Shown here one piece after another: positions 1 to 8,697 of a DNA stretch of 64,000 bases. The stretch's first letter is position 1. The number at the start of each line of letters is the position of its first letter. A model generated the notes under the pieces. That model was not told the origin of the DNA and searched no databases. It saw only the letters and a program-made list of their open reading frames with translations. Source of the stretch: Alkalispirochaeta americana (GTDB lineage: Bacteria; Spirochaetota; Spirochaetia; DSM-27196; Alkalispirochaetaceae); contig NZ_FTMS01000011.1 of assembly GCF_900156105.1 (NCBI RefSeq), positions 62,001 to 126,000 on the forward strand, written 5' to 3'. A program made the translations under genes and the position numbers.

Positions 1-50
1 AGATTTCAGGCTCCCTCTAACGATAAGACCGAACTGTGAAAATCGCAAGA

Positions 51-80
51 GAAAAAAAGGGCTGTCCTCGCGGACAGCCC
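51..80 (-). terminator. Rho-independent terminator of the betaine transporter operon
   Basis: On the minus strand a perfect 9-bp stem (GGGCTGTCC/GGACAGCCC) with a GCGA tetraloop is followed directly by seven T residues. It lies 24 bases past the stop codon of the binding-protein gene, so it ends the three-gene operon. Confidence 0.9.
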
Positions 81-103
81 CATCAGATTCCCCGTCAGGG
101 TTC

Positions 104-1015
104 TTAGATCTGCAACCCTTCGGGAAGCATGCTGTTGATCAGATCGGTATTGTCCGCAACAATCTGTGCAGCGGCATCTTCAGGATTCATTCCTTCATCG
201 GTCATGACCATCACAGGGCTGATCAGATCATCCTCCACGGAGATCCAGTCAAAGGTTGTGAGGAACTCGTAGACCAGGGGAAGATCGTCCTTGAGACCAA
301 GCCGTCCGATCGCGTTGATCGTCTCGGTCCCGCCGTAGATCCCTGCGGGATCTTCCAGGATCTTGAGATCAAACCGGGCAAACTTGATATGGGGAGCCCA
401 ACCGGTGACAACGATGGGCTCGTTGTTCCTGATCGCATCCTGAAGAGCGGACATCATGGTAGCGTCGCTTCCCTCGAGGAGGTCGAAGGCTCCCAAGCCG
501 AGGACATCGTCGGCGATCGCATCCTCTGTGGCCTGCATCATACCGGCACCGGGATCGATCCCCACAATCTTGTTGTTGTAGGCCCCGGCGTTTGCAACAA
601 GCTCTTCCACAGTGTTCTCTTCCACGTAGGAGGGAACAACCAGTCCAAGCATGGCGTTATTGTAGGTTACACCCAGATCCTCCACCTGATCGGTGAACTG
701 ACCTTCGGGTCCGTAGAACATCTGGTGCGTCACGGGCAACCATGCCGCCACGTGGAAATCGGAATCCCCCGTAGCCACGGACTGCCACATTGCCGCGTTG
801 GCTACGCTGCGAATCGTCACATCGTATCCCGCACGATCAAGGATCTCTCCAACCACGTGGGTGATGGCAACTTCGCGATCCCATTCCACGTAGGCGATGT
901 TGACAGGGCCACCGACACCGTCAACCGCTTTTTCTTTTGAACCACCTGCCATAGCAAGGGACGCAACCATCGCAATCATCAACACGCTCAAGAGAGCTTT
1001 TTTCGTAAACCTCAT
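104..1015 (-). CDS. Glycine betaine/proline betaine ABC transporter, substrate-binding protein
   Basis: The 303-aa product is an OpuAC/ProX-type binding protein for the uptake of compatible solutes such as glycine betaine. Residues 1 to about 24 form a signal peptide ending LAMAGGSKEKA. There is no lipobox cysteine, so it is probably released by signal peptidase I into the periplasm. The rest is one ligand-binding fold containing the stretch AAWLPVTHQMFYGPEG, as expected of quaternary-amine binders. ATG at 1015 is preferred over the TTG one codon earlier because AAGGAGG stands 7 nt upstream. It is the last gene of the ATPase-permease-binding protein operon. It is separated from the permease gene by a strong stem-loop and followed by a terminator. 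The exact ligand (betaine, proline betaine or choline) cannot be told from sequence. Confidence 0.9.
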   Translation of the reverse strand: MRFTKKALLSVLMIAMVASLAMAGGSKEKAVDGVGGPVNIAYVEWDREVAITHVVGEILDRAGYDVTIRSVANAAMWQSVATGDSDFHVAAWLPVTHQMFYGPEGQFTDQVEDLGVTYNNAMLGLVVPSYVEENTVEELVANAGAYNNKIVGIDPGAGMMQATEDAIADDVLGLGAFDLLEGSDATMMSALQDAIRNNEPIVVTGWAPHIKFARFDLKILEDPAGIYGGTETINAIGRLGLKDDLPLVYEFLTTFDWISVEDDLISPVMVMTDEGMNPEDAAAQIVADNTDLINSMLPEGLQI

Positions 1016-1050
1016 CAATATTCCTCCTTGAAAGGTTTGTTTTCATGCTA

Positions 1051-1075
1051 GCCGGACCAGGGGTTCCGGTCCGGC
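1051..1075 (-). repeat. Intercistronic stem-loop between permease and binding-protein genes
   Basis: GCCGGACC at 1051-1058 pairs with GGTCCGGC at 1068-1075 around a 9-nt loop. No T-tract follows on the minus strand, so it is not a typical terminator. In this position such hairpins often protect the downstream binding-protein message or mark an RNA processing site. That role is inferred. Confidence 0.6.
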
Positions 1076-1130
1076 GGCTATCATACAGAGCCCGCAGGCG
1101 GCTCACTATCACCGTATCTTCCAGTGCTCC

Positions 1131-1970
1131 CTACTGCTCCCGCTTCTGCGAAGCAATACTGGCACTCATTCGATCCAGAATCATCGCTATAATTACCACA
1201 GCCACACCAGCTTCAAAGCCCTGTCCAGGTCGGAGTCGCTGGATAGCCCTCCAGACCTCGCTTCCGAGCCCCCCGGCCCCAATCATGGCGGCGATAACAA
1301 CCATGGAGAGAGCGAGCATGATCGTCTGGTTTACCCCGGCCATAATGGTGGGCAACGCCAAAGGCATCTGCACCTTGAAGAGCTTCTGACGAGTTGTACT
1401 TCCAAAGGCGTCAGAAGCCTCGATCAACTCCTTGTCGATCTGTCGTATTCCCAGAGCTGTCAGGCGAATCGTGGGAGGGATGGAAAAGATCACCGTGGCA
1501 AAAACCGCCGATGTCTGGCCCAGTCCGAAAAAGGGGATCGCCGGGATCAGGTATACGAAGGCCGGCATGGTCTGCATGAAGTCAAGAATCGGCTTTATGA
1601 TCGAGTAAAAAGTGTCGTTCAAGGCAGCCAGTATTCCCAAAGGCAGGCCCATGGCTACAGCGATTGCCGTGGCCACCACCACCAGGGCGATTGTGGCAAG
1701 CGTCGGCGACCAGAGCCCGATGTTCCAGATAAAGAGCAACCCCAGGGAGGTAAAAATTGCAAGCTTTCGCCCCGTGAGCTTCCATGCGAGAGCAGCAAAG
1801 AGCGCTATCAGGATCAACGGAGGGAAAAGTCCCAGGAGATCTTCCAGAGAATTGATTCCAGCCTGAACCACCGTGGAAAAGGCCCGGGTGGCCCAGGAGA
1901 ATGTTGTGGTCATCCAGTCCAGAGCCGCCTCAACACCGGCTCCCAGAGGAATTCGGGGTATATTAGTCAT
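1131..1970 (-). CDS. Glycine betaine ABC transporter, permease
   Basis: The 279-aa inner-membrane protein is of the ProW/OpuAB type, with about six hydrophobic segments. Its cytoplasmic coupling loop is recognisable as EASDAFGSTTRQKLFKVQMP, the site that docks with the ATPase. ATG at 1970 is chosen because AAGGAGG lies about 6 nt upstream and the frame overlaps the ATPase stop codon by 8 nt, a usual coupling geometry. An upstream in-frame start at 2018 would add 16 residues and lie deeper inside the ATPase gene. The protein forms the transport channel with the ATPase encoded just upstream and receives ligand from the binding protein encoded downstream. Confidence 0.9.
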   Translation of the reverse strand: MTNIPRIPLGAGVEAALDWMTTTFSWATRAFSTVVQAGINSLEDLLGLFPPLILIALFAALAWKLTGRKLAIFTSLGLLFIWNIGLWSPTLATIALVVVATAIAVAMGLPLGILAALNDTFYSIIKPILDFMQTMPAFVYLIPAIPFFGLGQTSAVFATVIFSIPPTIRLTALGIRQIDKELIEASDAFGSTTRQKLFKVQMPLALPTIMAGVNQTIMLALSMVVIAAMIGAGGLGSEVWRAIQRLRPGQGFEAGVAVVIIAMILDRMSASIASQKREQ

Positions 1971-3171
1971 TGTTGCCTCCTTGCTCGGCCAGCGCCGCCA
2001 GGATGGCACCCCGGACAATCACACCTTTCAGGATATTTTTCTCGTCCACCACAGCAACGGGATTTTTTCCGCCAGCCATGGGGAAAATTTCCCGAAGCGG
2101 CGTATCCGGGAGAACCGTGGGAATCTCTTCCCGGTCCACCACGTGATCGAGCCACTTTTCTTCTTTTTTCAGCGCCTCGGCGGCACGCTCGGCACTCACG
2201 TGCCCCACAAGTTCATGATTCTGTCGAACAACAAAGATGCCAGAAATGTTGGCATCGCGCATTTTATGCAACGCCGTTCGGGGTCCATCCTTTACAAAAG
2301 CTACGGGGCGAGCCTTTTTCATCACATCCTGAGCAGTGAGCACTTTTGTGATATCCACGTTCTCTACAAACTTGGCCACATACTCGTTTGCCGGGCTGGA
2401 GAGGATCTCTTCGGGGGTACCTATCTGAACAACTTCCCCGTCCTTCATAAGGACAATCCGGTCTCCCATCTTGAGAGCCTCATCAAGATCATGGGTAATG
2501 AAGAGAATCGTCTTCTTTACCTCGCTTTCCAGCGCAAGAAGCTCATCCTGCATGTCAGTACGGATCAACGGATCCAGAGCACTGAAGGCCTCGTCCATGA
2601 GGAGCACGTCCGGCTCAACCGCCAGAGCCCGGGCCAAACCGACCCGCTGTTTCATGCCGCCGCTCAGCTTGTCCGGGTAATAGTCTTCCCAGCCTTCCAG
2701 CCCCACCGATGCAAGAGCTGTCCGGGCTTTCTCGGCACGGACTTCCGGAGATACACCCTGAATATCCAGGCCAAACTCGACGTTCTGTTGAACGGTTCGG
2801 TGCGGCAAAAGGGCAAAGCTCTGGAAAACCATACCGAACTTCTTTCGGCGCAATTCCCGAAGTTCGTCGGCCTCCATGATGGTGACGTCCTGGTCATCCA
2901 CAAAGATCTTTCCATAGGAGGGTTCGTGAATGCGATTCACGCACCGGAGCAACGTTGACTTTCCACTGCCGGAAAGCCCCATCACGACCAGGGTCTCTCC
3001 CTCGTAGATATCAAAGGATGCATCGGCCACGCCAATGGCGCACCCTGTTTTTTTCAGGATCTCGTCCTTGCTTTTTCCCTTGAGTAGCATCTGACGGGCA
3101 CGGTCCTGCTGTCTTCCGAAGATCTTGTAAAGACCCTCAATTCGTATTTTTACTCGTCTATTTTCTTCCAT
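1963..3171 (-). CDS. Glycine betaine ABC transporter, ATP-binding protein with CBS domains
   Basis: The product is a 402-aa ProV/OpuAA-type ATPase. Walker A GLSGSGKST lies near residues 66-74. The signature LSGGMKQRVGLARAL and Walker B DVLLMDEAFSALD follow, then tandem CBS domains from about 275 to the end, which in this family sense ionic strength or osmotic state. Length fits ProV (about 400 aa). ATG at 3171 has AGGA 5 nt upstream; the ATG two codons earlier (3177) is the alternative. It is first in the operon, behind a promoter of the TTTACA-N18-TATCAT form in an AT-rich divergent region, so osmotic control is likely at both transcription and protein levels. Confidence 0.92.
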   Translation of the reverse strand: MEENRRVKIRIEGLYKIFGRQQDRARQMLLKGKSKDEILKKTGCAIGVADASFDIYEGETLVVMGLSGSGKSTLLRCVNRIHEPSYGKIFVDDQDVTIMEADELRELRRKKFGMVFQSFALLPHRTVQQNVEFGLDIQGVSPEVRAEKARTALASVGLEGWEDYYPDKLSGGMKQRVGLARALAVEPDVLLMDEAFSALDPLIRTDMQDELLALESEVKKTILFITHDLDEALKMGDRIVLMKDGEVVQIGTPEEILSSPANEYVAKFVENVDITKVLTAQDVMKKARPVAFVKDGPRTALHKMRDANISGIFVVRQNHELVGHVSAERAAEALKKEEKWLDHVVDREEIPTVLPDTPLREIFPMAGGKNPVAVVDEKNILKGVIVRGAILAALAEQGGNND

Positions 3172-3199
3172 AACCATCCTGTTTTTCTCATCGATAATT

Positions 3200-3229
3200 A
3201 TGATACTAATATTTGCTGTACGATGTAAA
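3200..3229 (-). promoter_or_regulatory. Promoter of the betaine transporter operon
   Basis: On the minus strand TTTACA (3229-3224), an 18-nt spacer and TATCAT (3205-3200) form a sigma-70-like promoter with 5/6 matches in each box. Transcription would start near 3193, giving a leader of about 20 nt with an AGGA ribosome site before the ATPase gene. Confidence 0.6.
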
Positions 3230-3243
3230 CCGATTCTATCAGT

Positions 3244-3323
3244 TTATTCGGCGTTATTCGTCGCCAAAGAGCTATAATAATTGAGTAATTATATTCATTT
3301 TAATCGTTAACTAATTTTATTCG
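3244..3323. repeat. Three TTATTCG direct repeats in the betaine/thrH divergent region
   Basis: TTATTCG occurs at 3244-3250, 3254-3260 and 3317-3323. The first two are 10 nt apart and the third 63 nt further, so all three can face the same side of the helix. They lie just upstream of the betaine promoter in a region clearly richer in A and T than the genes. A binding site for a regulator of the betaine operon is a reasonable guess. The region 3172-3459 holds no gene that I can support. Confidence 0.4.
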
Positions 3324-3459
3324 CCCGAAAGGGGAAAAACTATCGTCGGGATCGAAAGGCAAATCATTCCAGAACGAACAATTACTGGTCGTATCTTTTT
3401 CTTAAGAACCAGGGAAACAGGAATTGTGGCGCCACCCCGGTATGTGCTATGAAAGGGCC

Positions 3460-4053
3460 ATGCGAGTTATCTGCCTTGATCTGGAAGGGGTACTGGTTCC
3501 CGAAATATGGCTGAACGTTGCCAAAACAGCGGGTGTAGAGGAACTGAACATCACAACCCGGGACATACCGGACTATCACGAGCTCATGAGAACCCGTCTG
3601 GAGATCCTGGAACGCCATCGTATCGGCCTTCCCCACATCACGGACGTCATCGCCTCCATGGAACCCTTGCCGGGGGCGGCGGCGTTCCTTGAATCCCTGC
3701 GGGCAGAAACCCAGGTAATCATCCTCTCCGATACCTTTGAAGAGTTCGCCTCACCGCTGATGCGCCAGCTCCAGTGGCCCACGCTTTTCTGCAACAGCCT
3801 GAAGGTTACCCCCGAGGGACGAATCACGGACTACAGATTGCGCCAGGAAGACGGAAAACGACAGGCTGTACAGGCGTTCAAGGCCATGAACCTCCAGGTG
3901 GTCGCCGCCGGAGACTCCTGGAACGATCTCAACATGATTCTCGAAGCCCACCGGGGAGCCTTTTTCTGCCCCCCCTCATCGATGCAGGAGGCTCACCCCT
4001 CGGTGCCGGTCTGCACCAATTACGAGTCCCTGAAGGATTTTCTCCTGCAGTGA
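3460..4053 (+). CDS. thrH: ThrH-type phosphoserine phosphatase / homoserine phosphotransferase
   Basis: The 197-aa HAD-superfamily protein matches the Pseudomonas ThrH pattern over its length: LDLEGVLVPEIW at the N-terminus (nucleophile Asp7, with Glu9 where most HAD phosphatases have Asp), TTRDIPDY, VIILSDTFEEFA, MRQL, and AAGDSWNDLNMI for the Mg-binding acid loop. ThrH dephosphorylates phosphoserine and can move phosphate to homoserine, linking serine and threonine synthesis. ATG at 3460 is chosen because it starts exactly where ThrH proteins start and AAAGGG lies just before it; TTG at 3424 and ATG at 3442 are open alternatives. It lies alone on the plus strand, 78 nt before the hybrid kinase gene. 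Which activity dominates cannot be read from sequence. Confidence 0.88.
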   Translation: MRVICLDLEGVLVPEIWLNVAKTAGVEELNITTRDIPDYHELMRTRLEILERHRIGLPHITDVIASMEPLPGAAAFLESLRAETQVIILSDTFEEFASPLMRQLQWPTLFCNSLKVTPEGRITDYRLRQEDGKRQAVQAFKAMNLQVVAAGDSWNDLNMILEAHRGAFFCPPSSMQEAHPSVPVCTNYESLKDFLLQ

Positions 4054-4092
4054 TCCCCCGACGCAGGCCTCACGAGCCGGGCCGTGTCCGGT

Positions 4093-4122
4093 CTGGCAGA
4101 TCAGCATCAATCATACTATAAT
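4093..4122 (+). promoter_or_regulatory. Promoter of the hybrid kinase gene, close to its start codon
   Basis: A perfect TATAAT (4117-4122) lies only 9 nt before ATG 4132, with CTGGCA (4/6) 18 nt upstream at 4093-4098. The predicted transcript would carry a leader of only two or three bases. Confidence 0.5.
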
Positions 4123-4131
4123 CATCGGAAG

Positions 4132-5745
4132 ATGAAGAGCCAAACCTCCTCCAGCGAACGCGCCTCCTGCCGGGATCTGCCGGAGGAGGACCTTTTTCTC
4201 CGACTCCCCCTGGCAGCGATCCTTCTGAACTCAACGGGGACAATTGTCCGGGCAAACCAGGCAGGAACGACCCTTTTACAAGCCGACGAGCGCAGCCTTC
4301 CCGGCACACCCTTTACCCGTTTTCTCCCTGGGGAATACCATCAACCCTTCAGGGACCACCTGGAAACGGTTCTGCAACAGGAGAAACAGCAATCGATCGA
4401 AGTGGCTCTTCGGACAGTACAGGGAACGACAAGTCTGATCCGCCTCGAGAGCAGGCCGCTCCCGGGAGAACACCCCTTCTGCCTTACCGCGCTTCAGGAT
4501 ATCACCGGCCGCAAACACCTGGAGGACGATCTCATTATCGCCCGGGAGCGTGCAGTTGAGGCCAACGACGCAAAAAGCGCTTTTCTGGCAAGCATGAGTC
4601 ACGAGATCCGGACCCCCCTGGGGGGAATTATTGCTACGGCGGAACTCCTGCTCCAGACAGACCTCTCGCCGGAGCAACAGGAATACGCAGAAACCCTGCA
4701 CGCCTCGTCCCGATCGCTCCTGGCAGTGGTGGAGGATCTTCTTGACCTCACCAGGGTCGAGGGGAACAACCTCCTGCTGAAAGACGCTCCCTTCAACCTC
4801 TCCCACCTCGTCTCGGCGGTGGAACACCTCTTCCACCCCGTGACAACCCGCAAGGACATAACCTTCACCGTGACCCTGGCCGAATCGATCCCCCCCTTCC
4901 TCCGCGGCGATCAAAACAGACTGCGCCACATCCTGGTGAATCTGGTAAGCAACGCCATCACCTACACCAGGGCCGGTTCAATTTCATTAGATGTAACCGA
5001 GAAACCTCTTGCCGATTACCTCCGGGAAATCACCTTTGAAGTATCCGATGCAGCCAGAAAGGTCGATCGATCCGAGGAGCAGCTTCTGAGAAGCGCCCTG
5101 AAAGAAACGGGGAGAGAGCATCCGCGCTTTGACCCTCAGGTTCAGGGGTTGGCCATCGCACGAAAACTGGCAAAACTCATGGGGGGACAGATCTACTTCG
5201 AAACACCTCCCCGGGAAGGGTTGAGATTTTTCCTCACCCTTCCCCTGGAGATCGCCTGTAGCGACGAGCCTCCCTCATCCCAGGGTGCGGCCGGGCCAGA
5301 TACCAAGGGAGCGCCTGGCTCCAAAGATAGTTCCGGGTGTGACTTAAAGCAGGGACAGGTTCGGCGGATTCTTGTTGCCGAAGACAACGAGACCAACAGT
5401 CTGGTTCTTCGGACTATCCTTGAAAAGGCGGGGTTCGCGGTTCGGGCAGTCCGCGACGGCCTGGAAGCCCTGGAAGCGCTGGCGGAGGAGTCCTTCGATC
5501 TGGTCCTGATGGACATTTCGATGCCCCGCATGGATGGCATCACTGCCACAGGAAAAATCCGGCAACGCCACGGCCGGACAGGAAATTTTCCCGAAGATCT
5601 TCCGGTAGTCGCTATCACAGCCCACTCCCAGGAGGGAGACCGGGAAAGCTTTCTTGCTGCGGGAATGAACGATTATATACGCAAACCCTTTATGCAGGAG
5701 ACCGTTCTGGATGTTATCCGGCGGAATCTGCTCCACCGGAGCTGA
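4132..5745 (+). CDS. PAS-HisKA-HATPase-receiver hybrid sensor protein with degenerate ATP-binding motifs
   Basis: The 537-aa soluble protein has a PAS-like sensor (about 20-130), a dimerisation/phosphoacceptor domain with [11 protein letters not shown] (His157), a HATPase fold (about 250-385) and a C-terminal receiver (about 415-535) with acceptor Asp461 (VLMDISMP) and the conserved lysine in DYIRKPF. The N-box [14 protein letters not shown] is good. However, the G1 box, normally DTGxGI, reads DAARKV (from residue 306), and the G2 glycines are reduced to QGLAIARKL. So ATP binding is doubtful while the phosphorelay residues His157 and Asp461 are kept. It may act as a phosphotransfer relay or scaffold fed by another kinase. 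ATG 4132 is chosen because TATAAT sits 9 nt upstream; a GTG at 4084 is the alternative. No DNA-binding partner gene is adjacent. Confidence 0.85.
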   Translation: MKSQTSSSERASCRDLPEEDLFLRLPLAAILLNSTGTIVRANQAGTTLLQADERSLPGTPFTRFLPGEYHQPFRDHLETVLQQEKQQSIEVALRTVQGTTSLIRLESRPLPGEHPFCLTALQDITGRKHLEDDLIIARERAVEANDAKSAFLASMSHEIRTPLGGIIATAELLLQTDLSPEQQEYAETLHASSRSLLAVVEDLLDLTRVEGNNLLLKDAPFNLSHLVSAVEHLFHPVTTRKDITFTVTLAESIPPFLRGDQNRLRHILVNLVSNAITYTRAGSISLDVTEKPLADYLREITFEVSDAARKVDRSEEQLLRSALKETGREHPRFDPQVQGLAIARKLAKLMGGQIYFETPPREGLRFFLTLPLEIACSDEPPSSQGAAGPDTKGAPGSKDSSGCDLKQGQVRRILVAEDNETNSLVLRTILEKAGFAVRAVRDGLEALEALAEESFDLVLMDISMPRMDGITATGKIRQRHGRTGNFPEDLPVVAITAHSQEGDRESFLAAGMNDYIRKPFMQETVLDVIRRNLLHRS

Positions 5746-5786
5746 CCGGATCAGAGCGAACCGGACTCGCCCGCAGAATCCCGGGG

Positions 5787-6569
5787 TTAACCTTCGGGAG
5801 CCCGATCCCGGATCTGCAGAGCCACCCGGTAGTAATCGATCGCACCGGAACTCCGAAGGCTGTGCTGGAAGATCGTCTGGCCTGCTCCGGGCGCCTCGGC
5901 AAGCTCCCGGTTCAGGTGAACGGGTTTAAGGACCAGCTCCCGGCCCAACCGGTTGCGGATATCTTCCAAAAGCGCCCCTCCCCCCAGAACCGAGGTATCC
6001 ACGAAGGTGGGGATGATCCCCCGAACCTCCAGGTCGGGGTTGTAATGCTTCTGAATCTGCTCGGTGAGTTCGATAATCTCGATCATTCCCTCCATCGCCA
6101 GGAACTGGGCCTGCATGGGGATGTAGGCCTCCCGCCCCGCGATGAGAGCCCCCAGCGTCAGCAGCTGCGTTGTGGGGGGCGTATCAAAAATGGTGAACTC
6201 GAAGGAATCCATGGCCGGACTCAAGCGATCCCTCATCCAGAACCGGGCCTCCCGAAGATTGGAGTGGCGCCGTTCGAAATCGGCAAGCCGCCGCGACGAG
6301 GGAATAACGGCCAGGCGGGGGATATAGGTGGGCTGAAGGGTTTCCTCGAACGAGGAACGGCTCTCCACGAGGGTGCTCAAGTCCGCCTTCAGCCCGGCCT
6401 GGGCTATCCCCAGCGACATGGTTGCGTGAGCCTGGGGGTCCGTGTCGACCACCAGCACCCGATGCCCCATATGTGCAAGAGCTGCGGCGATATTCACGCT
6501 GGTTGTGGTCTTTCCGCAGCCTCCCTTGCGGTTTGTGAAAACCAGCCGCCGCGGGGCTAAAGCTGTCAT
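5787..6569 (-). CDS. Orphan ParA-family ATPase
   Basis: The 260-aa ParA/Soj/MinD-class ATPase has a deviant Walker A, RKGGCGKTTTS, with signature Lys15 and P-loop Lys20 (Cys18 replaces the usual Val). The Walker A' segment is VVDTDPQAHATMSLG and Walker B is FTIFDTPPTTQ. Such proteins form ATP-dependent dimers that position DNA, protein clusters or membrane complexes. No parB gene and no parS-like palindrome are visible, so chromosome segregation is unlikely to be its only job. ATG 6569 overlaps the stop codon of the upstream gene as ATGA, and GGGGAGGAG precedes it, so it is translationally coupled to the cyclic-nucleotide-binding protein, its probable partner. Upstream in-frame residues to 6713 lie inside that gene and are not used. 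Confidence 0.88.
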   Translation of the reverse strand: MTALAPRRLVFTNRKGGCGKTTTSVNIAAALAHMGHRVLVVDTDPQAHATMSLGIAQAGLKADLSTLVESRSSFEETLQPTYIPRLAVIPSSRRLADFERRHSNLREARFWMRDRLSPAMDSFEFTIFDTPPTTQLLTLGALIAGREAYIPMQAQFLAMEGMIEIIELTEQIQKHYNPDLEVRGIIPTFVDTSVLGGGALLEDIRNRLGRELVLKPVHLNRELAEAPGAGQTIFQHSLRSSGAIDYYRVALQIRDRAPEG

Positions 6570-8599
6570 AGGGCTCCTCCCCCGAGAATATTGTTCAGAA
6601 TTGTTCGGGTGATTGCGTAGAGGGGAGGGACTCCCTCGTGGGGCGCCAGCGGTGCCGTGAGGCCCCCATGAGCCCGAAGCGGTATATCGGAAACGTAATA
6701 GAGAAAGGAACACCTCACATCCCGGGGAATAACCCCCAACTCGCGAGATTCCAGAATTTCCCGATAATAATGGGTTCCTTCCATTTCCATCCCCACCACA
6801 TCCCAGATTTCCCGATAAAAGGAGAGCATCTGCCTGTTCTGAAGCAAGGTTCCCTCCACGGTCAGCATGGGGCCGCTGTGAACGGCGAAGGTTTTTGCCA
6901 GAATCGCTTCAAGCTCTTTTTGGCTCCCCGGCAAGGGCTGAAACTGATCAGTCTGCTGCTCAATAAACGCCGAGGGACACAGGAGGTCCCCTCGTTCTCC
7001 TGCAAGCGCTCCGGCCTTTCCCAGAAAACTGATACTCCGGATGTTCGCCCCGAAGAGGGTCAGCAGGTTTCTGATCACGTACTCCGCCTGGTGCCCGAAG
7101 GCATAATCGATGTTTACCACCAGGTCGCGACAGCCGCCTGGAACAGGGAGGAGGTCTTCGTCGTAGGCCTCACCCCTGAGTTGCTCCAGGTCGATCACCT
7201 GCACCTGGATTCCTGTACTTGCCGTCTGGTCAAGCCAGTGCTGTCCCCCGGCGAGTGCACGCTTTCGCGCAATCTCTGCCTCCCGGGGAAAGACAGCAAA
7301 ATAATCCCGGGCCAAGGCATAGACCTGGTCAGCCTGGTGGCGCCAGGCCCCCTCCAATGCAGCGTGCTGCTCCTGCCTCCCCCACTGAAGGATAGCGCTT
7401 TGGTGCTCGGGAAACCAGGGATTCAGACAATTTGTTACGGAGTGGGTATTGCTGCTCACAATGTGAACCCCTCGCTCGGAAGACAGGTCCGTGGGATCGC
7501 ACCCGATGAGCTCCCTCGTTACCCGAGCCACCTGGCTGATCCAGTACTCGCCTCGGCGCATATTGTAGTTTCGCCGCTGCCGCCGCACATCAATGCCGAT
7601 CATCTCCCGATGCCTGAGAATTTCGTAGAGCCTCTGAGGCGTATCGGCAGGCCAAATGCTTCTGATCCCCGCCATTTCCCGGGTGCTGAAGGGCATGGTC
7701 CTGAGAAAATCCTCCTCATCCCCTCCTTCCCCGGATGACAGGAACCGCTGGAGCCGGGGTGCTGCCTGATCCCGGGCCAGACGCTCCCGGATTTTTTGTG
7801 CCTCCACCGCATAGAGGCAGAGGCAACTTACCAGGTCGATCAGATCGGAGCGGCCGTTTCGCAGAAGCACCATGTTTTTGCCCGGCATCATCTCCCAGAC
7901 ATCACGCCGCCGCGCTGCCGTAGCGATAACGGGAAAAAGCGTTTCCGGCTCATCGAAGGCGTGGGGAAACTCATCCACCAGGAGAAAGGCGAAGGTCCGG
8001 GTGACGTTTTCGGGAAGGCGTCGCAGGGCGTAGTGAAAGGCCGCCGTGTCCAGGCGGTGAGGATCGGTCACCCTCGGATGAATCGCCGGATGAAGCGAGC
8101 GGTAGAGGGGCAGGAGTCCCTCGATATTGATATAACCCTCGTCTGCTTCCTTGAGAAGCCGGCCCGTGAAGCGGTCAAAACCCGAGAATATCCCCTGGTT
8201 ATCTCTCAGGATCGTCCCGAACCCCTGGGAGCAGGCGGGAGATTCCCGAAGAAGTTCTCGAAATCGCTGCCCCGGGATCCAGAAAAGAAGGCCCTCACCC
8301 CGGGCGCGGGCGCCAAAAAGCCGGGGCTCGCAAAAGATGGCTTCCCATTCTCCAAAATAGTGGAAGGGCTTCACCACTGTGACAAGCTGGTCATCTCCGC
8401 GCCGGGGGTCCAGAATTTCAACCTCCCCCCGGGCGATCAGGAAAACACGATCATCCTCATCACCGCGGAGAAAGACTGTCTCACCCTCGGCAACGTTCCG
8501 GGGTTGAAGATTCTGCGCCAACCTGTCCCTCTGATGGCCACGCAAGAACCGGAAGGGATGCACCCTCAAAAGAAGATCCTGAACTATTTGATCCTTCAC
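6566..8599 (-). CDS. Cyclic-nucleotide-binding protein with nucleoside-phosphorylase-like C-terminal domain
   Basis: The product is about 677 aa and has no signal peptide. Residues 1-130 form a cyclic-nucleotide-binding fold. The phosphate-binding cassette reads FGEWEAIFCEPR, with GE and PR seven residues apart as in true cNMP binders, although the residues after PR differ from consensus. The middle (about 150-460) I cannot assign firmly; it may be a spirochaete-enriched family of unknown function. The last 200 residues carry motifs like purine nucleoside phosphorylases/nucleosidases: SFLGKAGALAGERGDLLCPS, VGMEMEGTHYY and YYVSDIPL. GTG at 8599 is preferred because the preceding 98-nt gap contains a hairpin and no ribosome site fits the upstream TTG at 8683, but the start is uncertain. 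It is coupled to ParA by an ATGA overlap. The substrate is unknown. Confidence 0.7.
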   Translation of the reverse strand: MKDQIVQDLLLRVHPFRFLRGHQRDRLAQNLQPRNVAEGETVFLRGDEDDRVFLIARGEVEILDPRRGDDQLVTVVKPFHYFGEWEAIFCEPRLFGARARGEGLLFWIPGQRFRELLRESPACSQGFGTILRDNQGIFSGFDRFTGRLLKEADEGYINIEGLLPLYRSLHPAIHPRVTDPHRLDTAAFHYALRRLPENVTRTFAFLLVDEFPHAFDEPETLFPVIATAARRRDVWEMMPGKNMVLLRNGRSDLIDLVSCLCLYAVEAQKIRERLARDQAAPRLQRFLSSGEGGDEEDFLRTMPFSTREMAGIRSIWPADTPQRLYEILRHREMIGIDVRRQRRNYNMRRGEYWISQVARVTRELIGCDPTDLSSERGVHIVSSNTHSVTNCLNPWFPEHQSAILQWGRQEQHAALEGAWRHQADQVYALARDYFAVFPREAEIARKRALAGGQHWLDQTASTGIQVQVIDLEQLRGEAYDEDLLPVPGGCRDLVVNIDYAFGHQAEYVIRNLLTLFGANIRSISFLGKAGALAGERGDLLCPSAFIEQQTDQFQPLPGSQKELEAILAKTFAVHSGPMLTVEGTLLQNRQMLSFYREIWDVVGMEMEGTHYYREILESRELGVIPRDVRCSFLYYVSDIPLRAHGGLTAPLAPHEGVPPLYAITRTILNNILGGGAL

Positions 8600-8659
8600 C
8601 GCTCCATGGTAGCACGTCGGCAAGCCTTGGCGGAAGAGAAATGAGCCCCCACCCGGAAG

Positions 8660-8678
8660 GAGCTCCCCGAAGGAGCTC
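8660..8678 (-). repeat. Short stem-loop between two genes of the pheT-downstream cluster
   Basis: GAGCTCC (8660-8666) pairs with GGAGCTC (8672-8678) around five bases. It lies between the stop of the unrecognised 319-aa gene and the probable start of the cyclic-nucleotide-binding gene. No T-tract follows, so processing or attenuation is more likely than full termination. Confidence 0.4.
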
Positions 8679-8697
8679 TCCAAAGGAACACAAAAAC

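Noticed and set aside
1051-1075. Terminator between betaine permease and binding-protein genes
   Set aside because: The stem is strong, but the bases after it on the minus strand are TAGCATGAAAAC, with no T-tract.
5787-6569. Chromosome-partition locus
   Set aside because: ParA has no ParB gene next to it, and I found no palindrome like TGTTTCACGTGAAACA in the region.
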